Assembly (NCBI RefSeq): GCF_023856365.1 | Contig: NC_064552.1 | Location: forward strand, 11,016,160-11,080,159 | Source: Brienomyrus brachyistius | Lineage: Eukaryota > Chordata > Actinopteri > Osteoglossiformes > Mormyridae | DNA length: 64,000 nucleotides | Reading direction: 5' to 3' | Shown here: positions 35,901 through 50,330 of the stretch, one piece after another | How the letters are laid out: every line of letters begins with the position of its first letter | Position numbering within the stretch: position 1 is the stretch's first letter | Notes under the pieces: model-generated | The model's input: the letters and a program-made list of their open reading frames with translations, nothing else | What the model was told of the DNA's origin: nothing | The model's database searches: none | Translations under genes and position numbers: made by a program

Positions 35901-38900
35901 GGCTATTTAAATCTCACGTGTTTAAATTTAAATATGTTGCATGTTCAGCCTTCACTTTCTCATGGAGCTCGGACAGGACACCTGCTGAGTGTCATATTCA
36001 GTGCAATTACAGCAGTCTTCCAGGGGTACTCTGGTGTTACTCTTTCTCCATAGTTACCGCTGTGGTGTTCGATCGGCGTGGTAACGTGGATGGCCGCATG
36101 GGCTGGGCTTGTGGGCCCACCCACAGAAAGTCAAATGGATCTGGTTTCTGTGGAGAGTTTGGGTCAGTTCTGGAATCTATAGAGCAGCTTCCACTAATTA
36201 TCTCAATGCACTGCATCAGTAACGGCTTAAACGTCACCCCTATTGTGGTCTGCCATTTCCAAACTCGCTCCTCCTGCTCCACTAGTTTCGAACGTACAGG
36301 TGTGGACAACGAACAAAATAAGGATGCGAAGACAACCTCAGACCTACAGGTAGCGCCCTACACAAACAGACCTTCACGCCTGCTGACACGAACCATCTCC
36401 CAGTCTCACGATGTCGTGCCTGTGGGAGTAGAAGCCTTCGATTCCGAGATGTCACCCTGTCTAAAGAGCACCTGGCCGAAGCCATAGATCGAGAGGAAGT
36501 TTATTACAACAACACAGTAAAAAAAAACACACAACTATCTCTGGCACATCACAGGGGATTCCGTTTTATTCTGATCAGAATTTGGACAAAAATTCACAAC
36601 AACAATCTTGAAGGAATATTAAATATCAGTATCTTGTACTTAATTCACTTAGATCATTTTTAAATGACTTGGTGCTACTTTGAGGTATAACAAAGTCCAG
36701 ATTATTTTTAAAAGCTTTAAAGCACTAAGTATATACTTTTTCATTGTATATCTCAGGGATACAAAAACAGTTTAGACATACAGAAATATCAAATGACAAA
36801 ATGGTGACAGATAACATCTACATAAATACCATCATCCCAAATGTTTACTAATGGCGTTGCGTATGTCAAATCTATTTTAGACATCAAACATAGGTTCAGT
36901 TGTACTGCTGATTATGCATGTAGCAGTTTTGAAATCAATAAAAAATATTTGTACAACCCAGCTCTGCGTGTCATGCTCTAATTTTTATTTGCAATTTAAG
37001 GTTATATCTGTTATGCTTCCCAAACAAACAGAAAATCCATCTTAAACAAAAGCTACTCATCCTTTCAAAACAAAATATACTGAGCTCATGGAACAATGAA
37101 ATCCATTCGTTTCATGACAACAAATAACTAAGAACAAAAAAACGATTTATTGGCTGTACTGGCCAATTTAATTAATTGAATTCGAACGAATTGCCTGGTT
37201 TAAGAATAAATAAAATGTTAAGCCCCTGTCAATTCTTCTGTTTCTGCGAGGGTTGGCATGGAAGAGCTCGTAACAAACAAATGGTGGGGTCCATTGTCTG
37301 GACGTCTTGGAGACGAAACACGGGAACTGTCTAGTGACAAAAACAGGGCACCCTCCAGACACGGCAGGACCATCGCCACATCAGCCCCTTTCGGTCTGTC
37401 TCCAGCCCCTAGAGAAAAACAATCCCATACATGGATACGTGCTTGAGAAGATCACCGCCATCGTGGCTTCCAGACAGCTCCGCATCGCAGGCGTTCCCCA
37501 TGGTCACGTCACTTAACGGCAATTAATATTCATCAATCCAAACGCTATGCACCAACAGAGCTCTCGGAAAATAATGACAGCGTACGCGGTGCACGTGCCG
37601 CCAAGCCCACTCCCGGCTAGTAGCACACGTGCGCACAGCACCGCTGTTGCCGAAACACAGGGTGCCAGCGTGACGCGATCACTTATCTTTGTCCCTGCGG
37701 TAATCATTCGACGTGAAGAGCGGTAAATCTGTTGAAATTTTGCCCACCCACTCACTTGGGGCGCAGAAAAGGACCCTTCAAAACAGGCGAAAACAAGTCG
37801 TCGTTATTAACGGCCGAGGGTTTGGCCAACTTGCTAATGGTGCTTCACAAACCCCACTTAAACTGAATAAATACCCCCAGGCAATTAATGTAACATGACG
37901 ACAGTCAAGCTTAATAACATATGAATCATACCAAGCAAGACTTAAGGCATTAATGTTGACTATGATAGGGTCCAAAATATCAAACTGTCTTTTGATTCAA
38001 TGACCATCTTCTGCCTATTTACTTCTGCTCAATAAAACCAGTGGGTGGCTTTTCTGTAATGGTTGCAACTTATGCCAAGATTATCTACTAAAGAAGTGAT
38101 GACCTCTAGATGTTTCTCAAACTTTGGCACTTCCCCTGGTGAGATGTTGTGTCTTGTGTCGAGACATCTTCTACGTCCTACTGCTCATTCCACATTGTTG
38201 AATTCTGAACTGTCAGCATGCAGTTCCCATCCCAGATAACTATACCAAGACCCTAGCAGGGGCCCAAACCACAGACACAGGCACACTGACTAATTGCTGT
38301 TTGCAAAACCTGTCTGCATCTCACGGCTTAAATAATATTTGTTCAGAGGTTCAGCAAAGTGGCTTCATTGCTCTGCGACTGATTTCATTTCATGCTGCCT
38401 GTCTGGCAAGGCTATGGGACGTCCATTTCCCAACTCCATGGCATCAAATCTCAAAAAGCAGCAACAGTGTAGGGCTCTCAACACAAGAGGGAACCGGGGA
38501 CACTGTTTCGGGAAGTAATGAAATACACACCATACTGCCTCGTGTCTAACAAAGGGCCGCAACCGCATCTGCTGTCGAGCTGAAGGCGAATTAGTTGAAG
38601 GAGAGAGAGAGAGAAATAAACATTTTAAGCACCGCCCCCACAGTTGCTCTGTCGGCTTCAGTGTTTTGAAATCTCTCTCATAAACAGCACTCTACTGATA
38701 AATACCGAAGTAGACCCTGGCACCGCTAGCGATTGCATTTTTCACGCCAGCTAGTCAGCCATGTGGCAAAGCTAACCGAACCTGTGGCTGTTAGCTAGTT
38801 GACCGCGGAAAAGTCCGGATTCTGAATATGCGACAGCCCACGGAAGAGAGGATTTCATTTACGCTTCTCAGAATCGCTTGCCGAAAAGCATCCGACTTCG

Positions 38901-41900
38901 GCCGGCTTTCAAAATCCATTTGGTCTTGCGGCTAACTCACAAATTGCCAGCGGTTCTCGTCATTGTCACTATTGACATTACAAAAAACGTCTCTGGTCTG
39001 CAGCTATCTTTAAAAGTGACTCCGCTTTAATGCGACACGCCTTAACGTTTCAGCTGCCTACGTCAAACGAACGGCTCGCGCATGCCAAAAAAAAACTCAC
39101 CAATGATGGTATCTGCTAATGTCTAGTGAATCATAGCTCTTGAAGTGTAAGTAATGAAGGACATGAGTTAATATTGACTTAAGTACATTAAACATGCATC
39201 GATGGTTTAGGAACAATAAACAAGGGCTTCGCAAAGTGGGGCCCACGCGATGATTTGTGAAAAACATCACCCATTCAACCATTATTCCAATCGGTCGATT
39301 GAAATAATGCACTGAGGGGACTCCTCCCACCCAGTCGGTGAACTCTACCAAGGGGGTTGCAAGTCTCTGGATATTTTGGGGGTGTAAAACCACAGAAGGA
39401 ACAAAGGCGCATGTGTCTGCTAAAATTTGTCCCAAACAATGAACACAGTCACATGGGGTGCTTGTAATTTGTAATGTTTTCTTTACATCACCACCTGCAA
39501 AATTATGGATAGCTCTTTGTCTTTGTGGACTGCAAAGTTCTCTCTAAATACACACACTCTCATCCGCACAGCTTGCATCACCACCTAATTGTCGCAGGGT
39601 CACGCGGCTCGGAAGCACAGGACACGAGGCAGTGAACACCCTGGGGGGGTGGGGGGGGGGGGTGGAAGTCCATCACAGTTTACATACCTCATTGCTACCT
39701 ACTGAGCCAACGCACACTCCACATTAACACTATATCGTGAAAATTAAGGGGAAAATCATCTACGTTAAAACACATTACAAATTACAACCCGGAGGGGTTC
39801 CAGAGTGTCAACAAAGGGCGTCTGGCTGTACCCGTCTGCTCGCTGACAGGGCTTTGGGAATCCCTCAGTGCCTACAATGTTAGTGACAAGGCAACGGCAG
39901 CTTTGTAACAAGGCTTTTTGGGATACTACATAGGGGCCGGATTTCGCCAGTGTGACCACAGTGCCCTCTGGTCACTGCGTGTCAGGGACACGTCGTGCGT
40001 TTTACTCTGGAGAATCAACTCCACCTAGTGTGAGTGAGGATCATAAAAAAGAAAAAAAAAAAGGAACGAAAAAGACCAAACACGGGGATGAGTACAGGGT
40101 CTCCCTCGCTCCTATGTCTAGGGCAAGGGCTTATGGTCTGTAAAAATGCTCAGAGGACACCGAAGCCGATTAACCAAGTCCGGTAGCAGAGCGAGGAAGG
40201 GGCTGTGTGGTAACCATGACAATAAGAGGCGGGGCAACAGAGGAACGAATTCATCCGTTTCAGCCGCCAAGCTTGCCGACATACCGATGTTCGACAGCGA
40301 CAGAGCGCTGGGGAGCCGGAGAGAGGGCGACTCTCTGACAAAACAAAAACACGGAGTGGATGCGAGTGTCTGCCTCCGCAAGCGAGGTCAGCGCTGCTCC
40401 CTGGCGGGACTCAGCTTCGGGTCTCCTAGGCAACTGACTGGAGCCGCAAATAGAGCGCCATGCGCCCCGCACCTCTTCCTGGCCGCCCCCCACCCGCCGC
40501 CTCCTATCCCATAGCGCCGCTCCGTTGGGGCTTTGCCCTTCTACCAGAGATGCCACTCAAAGCAGGGCCCCGCCCCTGGACACAGGCCGGCACATGCATG
40601 CTCATTCGTGCTGGGGGGGGGGGGGGGGGGGGCTGCCGCGTTGTCGCCGCACTAATGCCGGTAAAATGCTGGAAGATCGGACACCGTAGACACCATCTTA
40701 GATGTATTTCACGGTCGTCTACCATTGGCTAAGCACAGGTTCATTGCACAGTGATGTCATCTCCGTTACATTCATTAGGCCCAGTTTAAATTCACTGTAA
40801 ATAGGAATCTTAATATGTGCAGCTTTGGAGCCAAAACACCCACTGTCCAGGCACATTGTTTTACGCCCAAATTAAAATTCCTGCAGCAGAAAGCTCAGAA
40901 TGTTTTGCTTTTCCCAAACTGCGATTTTATTACCTGAACAGCTGTCCTGGGGCATCTTAGCTATATCATGATGACACCTGCCCTGTCCTGTATACAAGCC
41001 AGGTAGCGATAGGGGCATTTGTGAGCCTGTCCAATGGACCATGGAAATGAACATGACGAAAACAGATCCCACCCCCTTACAAGCAAGGGGCAGGGGGGGC
41101 CCTGTCCAGTCAGCCTGCATCCCACTGTAAAAGAATTAGGAGCTCATGTTCATTCCCTGCTCCGCCCCAGTCTGTAAAAACAGCCCCCAGGAAATGTTCC
41201 AGATGCCAGCCTGATCAGCATGTCTCCCCGCCAGGAAGGAAATAGCTGTTGAATCCGATATAACCCCCCCCCACCACCCAAAAAAAAAAAAATGCATCCA
41301 TTGAGTTCCCTCAATTATCACACTGTGCTGGATGCTCAGTCAAAAGCACAGCTTAAGAAATTCTGGGGGGGGGGGGGGGGGGGGGGACTGATGACCGCTA
41401 CCACAGTGGACTCACGCCACAGCACTCCTTCACACTTGACCTCCCTGACCCAATCCCAGGTTACACATGGTCCCTTGGAAACACTAGTGCCAGTTACCAC
41501 CTGCAAGCTTTCAAACTCCATCTGATTCCTCCGATGGTGGCTTTTAAAAGAAGGTTCTCATTGGAGATGGTCTTTGCCACGCAATGCACACGGCACACAT
41601 CTAATTTCTGCTAAAAGAGGAAGGGTGTGGTGCCCTCTGTCATGTCAGCTGACCCTGCTTGAGTGTCCTGACAGGTCCATTCACAGGATCAAAGAGGGAG
41701 AGAGCAGAGAGGCGTGTGGGCAGTGTCCCACAGCGCCGCCCTGCTGGTGATTCAGGGCACTGACAGCACACATTTTGCGTCAACGATGCTTCTCCACGCT
41801 GCTTACTGAGGTGGAAAAAGGTTGTAAGAAGTTGTCCTTCTGAAAAGGTGCAAAAAGTCCTTGCGATGGTCACCAGAGAATGTTAAGAGAACATAATTAA

Positions 41901-44900
41901 AATGTTTTATCAACACTAACGGATTGTCGCATCTGTCACTGACCCACATGTGGGCGAAACTCAGGGATGCAGCAGAAAATATGAAAACAAGATGGACTTA
42001 AAAATGACGTGACTGCCAGTAAGGCAAAACACTATGAGGAAAAGATACTCCTACTCTCAAGATCTGTCATGTCTTCTTCAGCCATTGCTCCCCCTACAGG
42101 TGAATGATGACGGCGGTCAGATCACGGTTCACCAAGCAGTTGCATCACACTGCTAGAGCGGATTACAGTAAAAAAAAGCAAAAAAAAAAAAGCACAGCAA
42201 ATCTGTGCTGCTAAGACGTCTGAGACCTTACGGGTCAGATATTATTCAATCGATCTATGCAAAAAAAGCATTTACTTCTCCAGGCTGGCAAAAAAAATGC
42301 TTACATGCTGCAAAAAATATTCAATCCTTACCATGGACATTTTCAGCATGCGTTACATAATTTTGGCTTATATAATATTGAAATGGCGATGATGTACAAA
42401 AACATCGTGGAACGATGTAAAATCCAAGCATAGACATTGGCAGATCAGGAAAATCTCTCTCTCATCAACTTGTACAACCCAACAGAACGGCCCATGACAA
42501 CATGCAGTTAAGCTCTTCTTTAAACCTTAAACGTGCACGGAGTTCCAGCGAAAGGCAGATCAACTCCCCCGGGTGTATCAGCACACTTCGGCCAGTCTGG
42601 GCTGGCGTCTGAAATGGCTGGATCCACCTCAAACCATTAGCAGCTCTGTGCTTCCAATTAGCACTTATTACACAACAAATAACACAGGGGAAAAAAAAAA
42701 TAAAAAATCAGTTCGGGCTCCTCCTCTCAAGAGGCTCCTGAGGGAGAAGACTCCAGAAAAACCAGTGACCACCGTGAGCTCATCACCGGGAAACACAGGT
42801 CTCATAACTTCCCGAGAATTTTACAGGATGGAATCAATACCACGTTCAAAACGATGTGCCCAATGAGGGAGGTATAACCCTATGTTTTCCCTAATCACCT
42901 GGGTCTGCAGTGATGAAGGAATGTATACCATGTTGTTAGTGAAGGTTACACTTACTGACGTTGACCTCAGTAGCCTTTAGTGTGATCATGTAGTAAATTA
43001 ACATTTCATGACTTATTTACACAATCTGAACATTTTGTTCCACGGTAACACGGTCATCCTGATCCCGATTGATCTGGCAGTTGGTAGGAAATGGATCCCA
43101 AGAATGTTTACTCAAATGCAGTTTGAGTGCCTTGCATTCAGACGCTGTTAGCTTGGTTTCATGATTCCCTTCTGGTTCAGCGTTCTGACAGTGAAAGAGG
43201 ACCACTTGTGAAGTGAACGTCACCTTAGCCTACAACGAGAAACCGGTGAGTAATCTTAGACTCATCATGACTCACCGGAGCTTGGATAAGGCTGAAAGGT
43301 CTGGCACTCGCAAAGTTGCGTTTTCTCTCATAAAAGGAGAACATCATCTAGACACAGGCATGCAAGCACACTCATGGACATCTGCTAAAGTCAGGGCCTC
43401 CACTATGTTCGTCTGAGGCTGATGAACAAAACAAGGGACCCGGTGATGATTCACTACTAACTGTCCTTCGTCTGTGCCAGGGAGGGTTAAAAACACATTG
43501 AAGGGAGAGTTTACCATAAAACCATGATAATAAAATAATAAAAGACCCTTCAAACTTCTTCAGAAATCATTATACAAAACACAATTAAAGTTGAAATACA
43601 TGCACTTTGATAACTAATCCAACATCATTATCCCAAGACTGGACTTTTCCTATAAAACTGAGGGGAGGGGGGGGGCACATCTTAAATGGACACCCCTATG
43701 TGAGGTAAGCAACATGGCGCAAAATGCAGTCCAGGCATCAGCAGGACCATCCTCAACACCCCCCAGGAAGCAGAACCTTCCCAGTCCCAGTTGGGCTTGG
43801 TGCCCAGTCCCTCTGCTAGGAAGCTGCATCTGTCCTGCCGGATTAATTGACGCTCGGGAGCTTCAGGAACTAAAATGGCATCCCTCTCACCTCAGATTGG
43901 GTAAGAACACGAAAAAAAAACAGAACAAGGAATAATGAAAAAAGAGTGATTGGAACAGCACAGGAACCTCCAGATGGAGTCCGCTCAGTCTTACACGACC
44001 GACTTGGAAGGGGGCTGCTATTTGGGGCTGGTGGGGCTTCCAGATACCGTTGGGGTAAAAAACAAAACAAAGGCCAGAGACTGCTTCTGAAAGCTTGCTG
44101 AAAGCTTTCAGGGTCATCCGGCAGCTAGGCGCCGGGGTCAGAATGGCCCCAATTATCAGGACTGAATACATATTACAGCCGCGGAACCGGGAGACGGTCA
44201 GTCGTCATTCCCGCTGGATATTTTTCTGGGAAAACCGTGGAAAAGCACTTGGCGGAGTGAGGCATAGTCGCGGCCCTTTTAAGGTGCCGCCCATATCTGG
44301 GTTTTGTATTTCTTGGCATTTGAAAATGTCTCCACAGCAGTCGAGAATAATGCCATCAAGTGTGCAACCCAGTTGTCTGAAACGCCAGTGATATGGAAAT
44401 AAGGGAAAAAGGGATGGAGGGGGGGGGGGGGGGGGTTTCCTCTGCCAAGTCAAACTCCTCCACATCCCCCCCCCATCCAGAAGGAACGTCGGGGGAGTTC
44501 TCCGATTCACACCCCACCCCCCCAGAGCCAATTGAGGGAGTGTTACACCATACGATTACATCATCGCCCAAAAGGCGGGACCCACGTGCATGACATCATG
44601 CCAATGCCGGTCACGGCAGGAGCTGCTGCGTATCTCCGGCTGAGCTGTTAATGTCCTGAAAGTAAAGAAGAACTCGTTTCCTGGTACCGTAATCAAGTTT
44701 ACGACACCCACCCCCCCCAGGTTTGGCCATAGAGCCCCGAGTATCAAGTGCTTCTCTGTGAGGTGATGTGCTCATTTTGTTGTGCGCTCGGCTTGTTACT
44801 GTTCTTGCTTAGTCAGTTGCTGTAAATTTGATTTTAGCTGGCAGGTGTTTGGGGGGGGGGGGGGGGGGTGAATCAGTGCATCCAGCCCACCGTCGTAGAT

Positions 44901-47889
44901 CAGAGGAAGAGTCTCGCAAGCTCAGTTGACCCCAACTCTGGGCCAGTTATCAGCGGGCTGGCAGTTTATGGCAGCAGGGGGCGACAGCGCCCATAGTGCT
45001 GGCTCATTTTTCAAACCCCTACCACAAGGCCTCTTCATCCACCCATCCTGCTCTTTCTCTCCACCTCCACCCATCTTCTCTGACATCCTCTTCCCACTAT
45101 AGTGCATCTATTCACAAAGGCTCACATTTTCTTTGAACATCTTAAAATCTTTCAGTACTCTAGCGGGGGAAAAAAAAAAAAAAAAAAGAAAAATCTGCAA
45201 AAGTACGAAAACCGTGGAAATATTTATCGGATTTGCTTGTGACAGGTTTGATTGATGAGCCATTTGTGAAAGTACAGAAATTCAGCCACGAATCTGCTTA
45301 TAATCAGTAAAACAGACCTCCCACCCCAACAGCTTAATAAAGCTACTTTAAAATGAACCATTAGCAGCAGCACAGGTCAGAAAGCACGGGGATGGGTCAG
45401 AAGCCTGAGTCACATGGAGGAGGGGTCTCGTCTTCAGTGTGGGGCGGAGCCATGGGAACCGCAGCACTAGCGTTCACTGCCACTCGTGGATCCTCCCCTG
45501 CGACCGTTTTGTGGGTTTTTGTCGAGGTTTACGAAACTCGCCCCTGCCCAGTTTCGACAGGCACCAACTTTCGCTGTACCCCCCCCCCCAGGAGGGTGAT
45601 GAAACGCTGAATTGTTTCATACCCTCTTGGTGTTACACAAGGGTAACAAAAAAAAAAAAGTAAAATGTTCGAGAAATAAGTATCCAGTGTAGAAAAGCAC
45701 CGTCCTGCCGTCATCTAACCCCCAGCCTTGTTCATGGTCATTCCCCAGTCTGTCCCGCAGCATAATGGATCAAGCGAGCCCAAGGCCAACATGACCAACC
45801 CCCCCCCCCCCCCCCAAAGCGGAGCACCCAGAGACCTGAAAGCGAAATGAAAATCTGCTGAGCCGGGGAGTCGCTGGCGGTAAAAAAGGGGAGAGTACTG
45901 CACAGGCAGACCGATCAGCCGGATTTACTAACTGTAAGTTTCATTTTCCCCCAGGCGGGGCCTGAATTTTGCCAGCTGCAGCCCCCGGTTTTGCCGGTGC
46001 CCTGGGCTGCAGCCTCAAATAGCCTCCGCGTTAATCCGCCCCTGACTCAGTGAAGCTCCCCCTCACACTTTCAAACTAATCACTAAAAACAGCAACGGAT
46101 TTCAGATGGTCTCCCAAGAAATGCAGTCAGCCTGGAGTTTTCACTCTTGTCTTCTCCATGGACACTGGAGAAGTGGGGGGGCTTGTCAAAAAAAAAAAAA
46201 AAACCCTCATAAAGTGGGGGCGGGGTCAGGGCATCATGGGTTTTCATTAATATCGCAGTCAAAATAATGGATCAGCTCAGATTAAACAAATAATGATTGG
46301 ATTCCCCACACGTGTCCTGGGTTAGTGTTTCTAACACGTTACAAAGGTACACAGTCACCAGCTGTTGCTATACCCATTAGATATTGTATTATTAAGCTGC
46401 TTCTGTCTTTGGTTTTATTTTATATTCATATGTGAAGCACTTTGAACTGAAATCCATGTATGAAAAGTTTTATATAAGGAGTCTTAACAACAACAACAGG
46501 ATGTCTCCTCTAGATTTAGCCATGAGATGTGCACTGCATCCATCCATAACTCCGTTACAGTGTTGCAGTGTTACAGTGAGCCGTAAGGGACAACCTGAAC
46601 AGGACATTAGTATGAGGTTTTCACTCTGCATCTGAAAATTTCACACAGGTACGCAGATATAGACAATCCCCTCAAAAGTAATATTCAGTGTTTCAACGGC
46701 GGTTTCATTTGTGTAATTTAGTCTTATGGCTTAACCGGCACAATGCCCCTTTCTCTGGACACCGATTTTGGAAACAGGACGAACGCGATGGCCGTCTGTC
46801 AAACGGCAGCCTTTAAATACCGACATCCTTACGACAGCCTGCAATTGGGCTTTGACAAACCCTACTTAAAGAGCAAGCTCATTTAGTGCCGCGTTCCATC
46901 TCCCTCTTCCGTCACCAGATACGCAGGCAGATTCCCCTCACTTGATGGACCCTCCCCCCAGCCGTAAAAGACTTCTTAAACTAGACTTGACCCTAGATAT
47001 GTTAATTCCAGCCTAACAGGACACAGATCCTACCAGCTTTATCTCTTGTACGCAAATAACACGATAAACAAGAAACATCAAACTAGAAACATAAAACAGA
47101 GACCCAGAATGGTGGCATTATAAAAATGATATTTTTATATGGATCAAATTTAGTCATTTCTGAATAAGGAGTCAACTTAATTAGTCTAAGAGTCCGGAAA
47201 CTGGCAGAAGTTATTAAAAAAAAAAGAGAGAGAGAGAGAGAGATGCTTATTAAAAATTGGATTTAGCACTTCACAAAAATCATGCCAAAAATAAACAAAA
47301 AAAAAAAAAGTTATTCATCGTGTTCCCATGAACCAAGGCCAATTTCAGCAAAGTATGGGGCCCACATCAGCAAAACCCAAAAGGGCCGAGCGAAATGGTC
47401 ACACTGGTCACGAGCAGCACAGTGTCTCATTAAAGAAATCCACCTGCCCACAAAACAGTTGGTACCCTCAACTAAACAAGCCCTGAATTATCCACCAGAA
47501 TGAAAGCTCAAATTAATAAGTAAAGTCTTGAAATAAAAATTCCAAATGGAGCTTAAGGAGAGACCCAGCAACACTTGTAAATCCAGTCACTACGACAAAA
47601 TGTACGTTAATTAATTTGGGGGACTATATGAAATATTTTGTCCCCCTTTTCCCCTTTGAGTCAGTCCCCGAGCCCAGGGATCCGGTTACATCTCTGTCCA
47701 TGTTATCCATGGACCCAGGGAGTCCTGCATTTCACACAAAACGTTTAAACGGTTTTCCAGCCGTCATGCCCTCCCCCTTGACACCGGAGACGCTGGGAAC
47801 GGCGGGTCGGTGATGAGGTTCTGGAGCGCCCCTTGGACATTCCGACTAGGATTACATGATCAGACCAGGAAGTAGTAGTAGCTCTCACA

Positions 47890-47891
<2 letters not shown>

Positions 47892-47939
<48 letters not shown>
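47892..47939. repeat. (GA)n microsatellite
   Basis: This is an uninterrupted GA run of about 48 bp. Confidence 0.97.
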
Positions 47940-47940
<1 letters not shown>

Positions 47941-49959
47941 AAGCCACTTAGTGAAAGGACATCTCCAACATTGAGGCGGTGCCCCCCTAGCCGGTGTCCC
48001 CACGGATTTCCCAAGATACACTGCACATCCGCCCTTCTTCATATCCTCTGTTGTGTAGAAAAACAGCTACAAAGCAGAAAACGCCAAGAAGAATCACATC
48101 ATATCGAGATGAGAGCGCTGTCACCGCTGAGATAAATACCCCCCCCCCCACAAAAAATGGAGTGAACCATGAGTTTGTCTTGCAGCCGGGACTAATGCCT
48201 GATTACGCTTAAGGACTTCGGACTCCAAACCTGAGGGGTGGGAAGAGAATCGTCTCACAGAGACATCTTCTGATGTCAGAAGAACATAAAGGCCAGCTGT
48301 ACGGCACTTAGTGACGACTGTAAAAATGACTGTAGCCGACCAGAGTCACCCAGCAGGAGGAAATAAGGATCAGTCTCCACACTGCAAATCATGTCACTGC
48401 GTGTTGACATCTATTTATAATCTGACTGAAATGGAAAATGTCGAAAAAAAAACAAGCAATTAGGTCTGTCCTGGGGGAGAACGACAATCCTGGGGTGTAA
48501 ATGGCACAAAACACCCTCCTTCCCCTCCCCAATGACGTTGTTGCCGTTGGAGACACTACCTGTATCCTGCTGTGAGGAGAGCCTGTAGTTTCCTGTTAGT
48601 CGAATGTTGCTAGCTTTTTATTTTCTATATGGGTCAGTTTAATGGCTTCTAGACTCATTCCGCCCCCATGACAGAATGCAATTAGTGGCCAGCACTCATC
48701 TTGTTGCATGAAATAATGTCAAATGAGCAGGGAGGGGAGGGGCACTTAAGTGTGGTTAACAACGTGAGCTACAGAAAGTGCCTGAAAATTAGAGCTCTGA
48801 GAATTTCATCCTTCAATTTCATTTCGAGATTCAAATCTAAAACAAGAGATTCAATCCACGGTAAAATCTGCAACTAAATTATAGCACTCAGCATAAAGCA
48901 ATTATAAATAAGTTACCTCACCAATATTTGAATCCATTACCAAACAACAAAGAGTAACAATGTATCTATCAATCTAAGTCATGAGTCACTCGAAGGGCAA
49001 CACTGGCTATATTTCAGCTCTTCAGTTACTGATGTCCTAGGGCCCCTATAGGGCTCCTCCAGGCCCAAATGCAGACGTGTAAAAGGGCCCCCAAGCTTGT
49101 TGTCAGATGAGAACATGGACATTTTCAATGTTCAGATTCACTTAGTCACTGCCTCAGAAAACGGCTCCACTCAGATTATTTGCACATCCGTCGCATTGTA
49201 GTTATTAATCAACACATTAGAGGCTGCATCCTTGAACCGCGGAGAGCTAGATTATTACCTTCCAAATGTCATCTGACAAATGATTACATCACAGAAGGAC
49301 AGCACGTTCAGTGAGGGACTTGAACATCAACCCAGTCCCCTATAGATCAGGACGGGCAGCGACATCTTTGGGAAAAATGGGAGACCCCTGGTACTTTTGG
49401 GATGAAAAAATCTGCAGATTTCCAGGCTTTGGAGTGGATCATGCCGTCAGGAAACTTGGAGCGCTGTGTAAAATAACTCGACACCACTGTGGAACACCTC
49501 CGAATTAGGGAGTGTTTTCTGAAAAGTATAGATTTCAGTTACTAGGCTTTGAGGTTCTCCTATTTCAAAAAGTAAACATGGAGCAACTAACTTGAAATTA
49601 GATGACAACATGTAGGGCGAAATGACAACAGACCGGGTGATTTTCGTTAATTTAACATTAACTCTAATTTCGGCTATAATTCTGTTCATCTGGCTTCCTG
49701 GTAAAGAAGATATTTTAACGAGCATTTAAAGGAAAGGCATAAATAAATATTCCTGAAGAAACAGGACTGTGGTCATCCAGGCTGCCAGAGCGCTGTGCCA
49801 AGCAGAGCCGGACAAATACTCCAGGCCGTGATTCATCGTTGGGTTAAATCACGAAGGTGTAGGTGCAGAACAGTAGATGAAAACCCCCTTCCTCGGGAGG
49901 CTCGCTAACCACTCGGGCTGCGAAATCTTTCCGTGCTGGAACTGGTAAGTGGTGCCGTC

Positions 49960-50330
49960 AGTAGCCGATGGGAGCAAATTTATCGGCAAGCGCTTCAAGG
50001 AAGCAGAGCGTGAACCCGGGCGGCGAACAGGTGGTCAGTGCCGGGCTGAAATTAGCGGCGCAGGAAACACACGGAGATCGGGACAGCGTCCTTCAGATAG
50101 GTCACGGGGAACGTCTCCAAGTCGGAAATATCCGGAACCGGAGTGCCGGCAAAGCGTTCCCGCTTACGCAACTTCACGCCCGCTGACCCGCGGGCCTTGT
50201 GGGGCCCCGCTTCCGGGCAAACACCGCAATTAGAACGCCACGTCCGGCTCGCCTGTCCATCGCGTCGTGCGCACTTCCCGACTACCGGGGCATTTTCCAA
50301 GTCACCTGGACACCCCGTGTGCATCGGACC
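49960..50330. other. CpG-rich patch between the alternative first exons
   Basis: This CpG-dense patch lies about 3 kb downstream of the MSEEAK exon on the gene strand. No donor-bounded ankyrin-like first exon is recognised. It could be another promoter or enhancer, which is inference from composition only. Confidence 0.3.

Noticed and set aside
35918..36487. 189-codon open frame on the plus strand
   Set aside because: No recognisable domain, start context or splice structure. The composition is like the surrounding intron.
39220..39420. Possible MITE beginning AAGGGCTTCGCAAAGTGGGG
   Set aside because: No inverse partner or target duplication could be found downstream.
45948..46044. Possible MITE ending GTTAATCCGCCCCTG
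   Set aside because: Only the right terminus looks hAT-like. No matching left end or 8-bp duplication was found.
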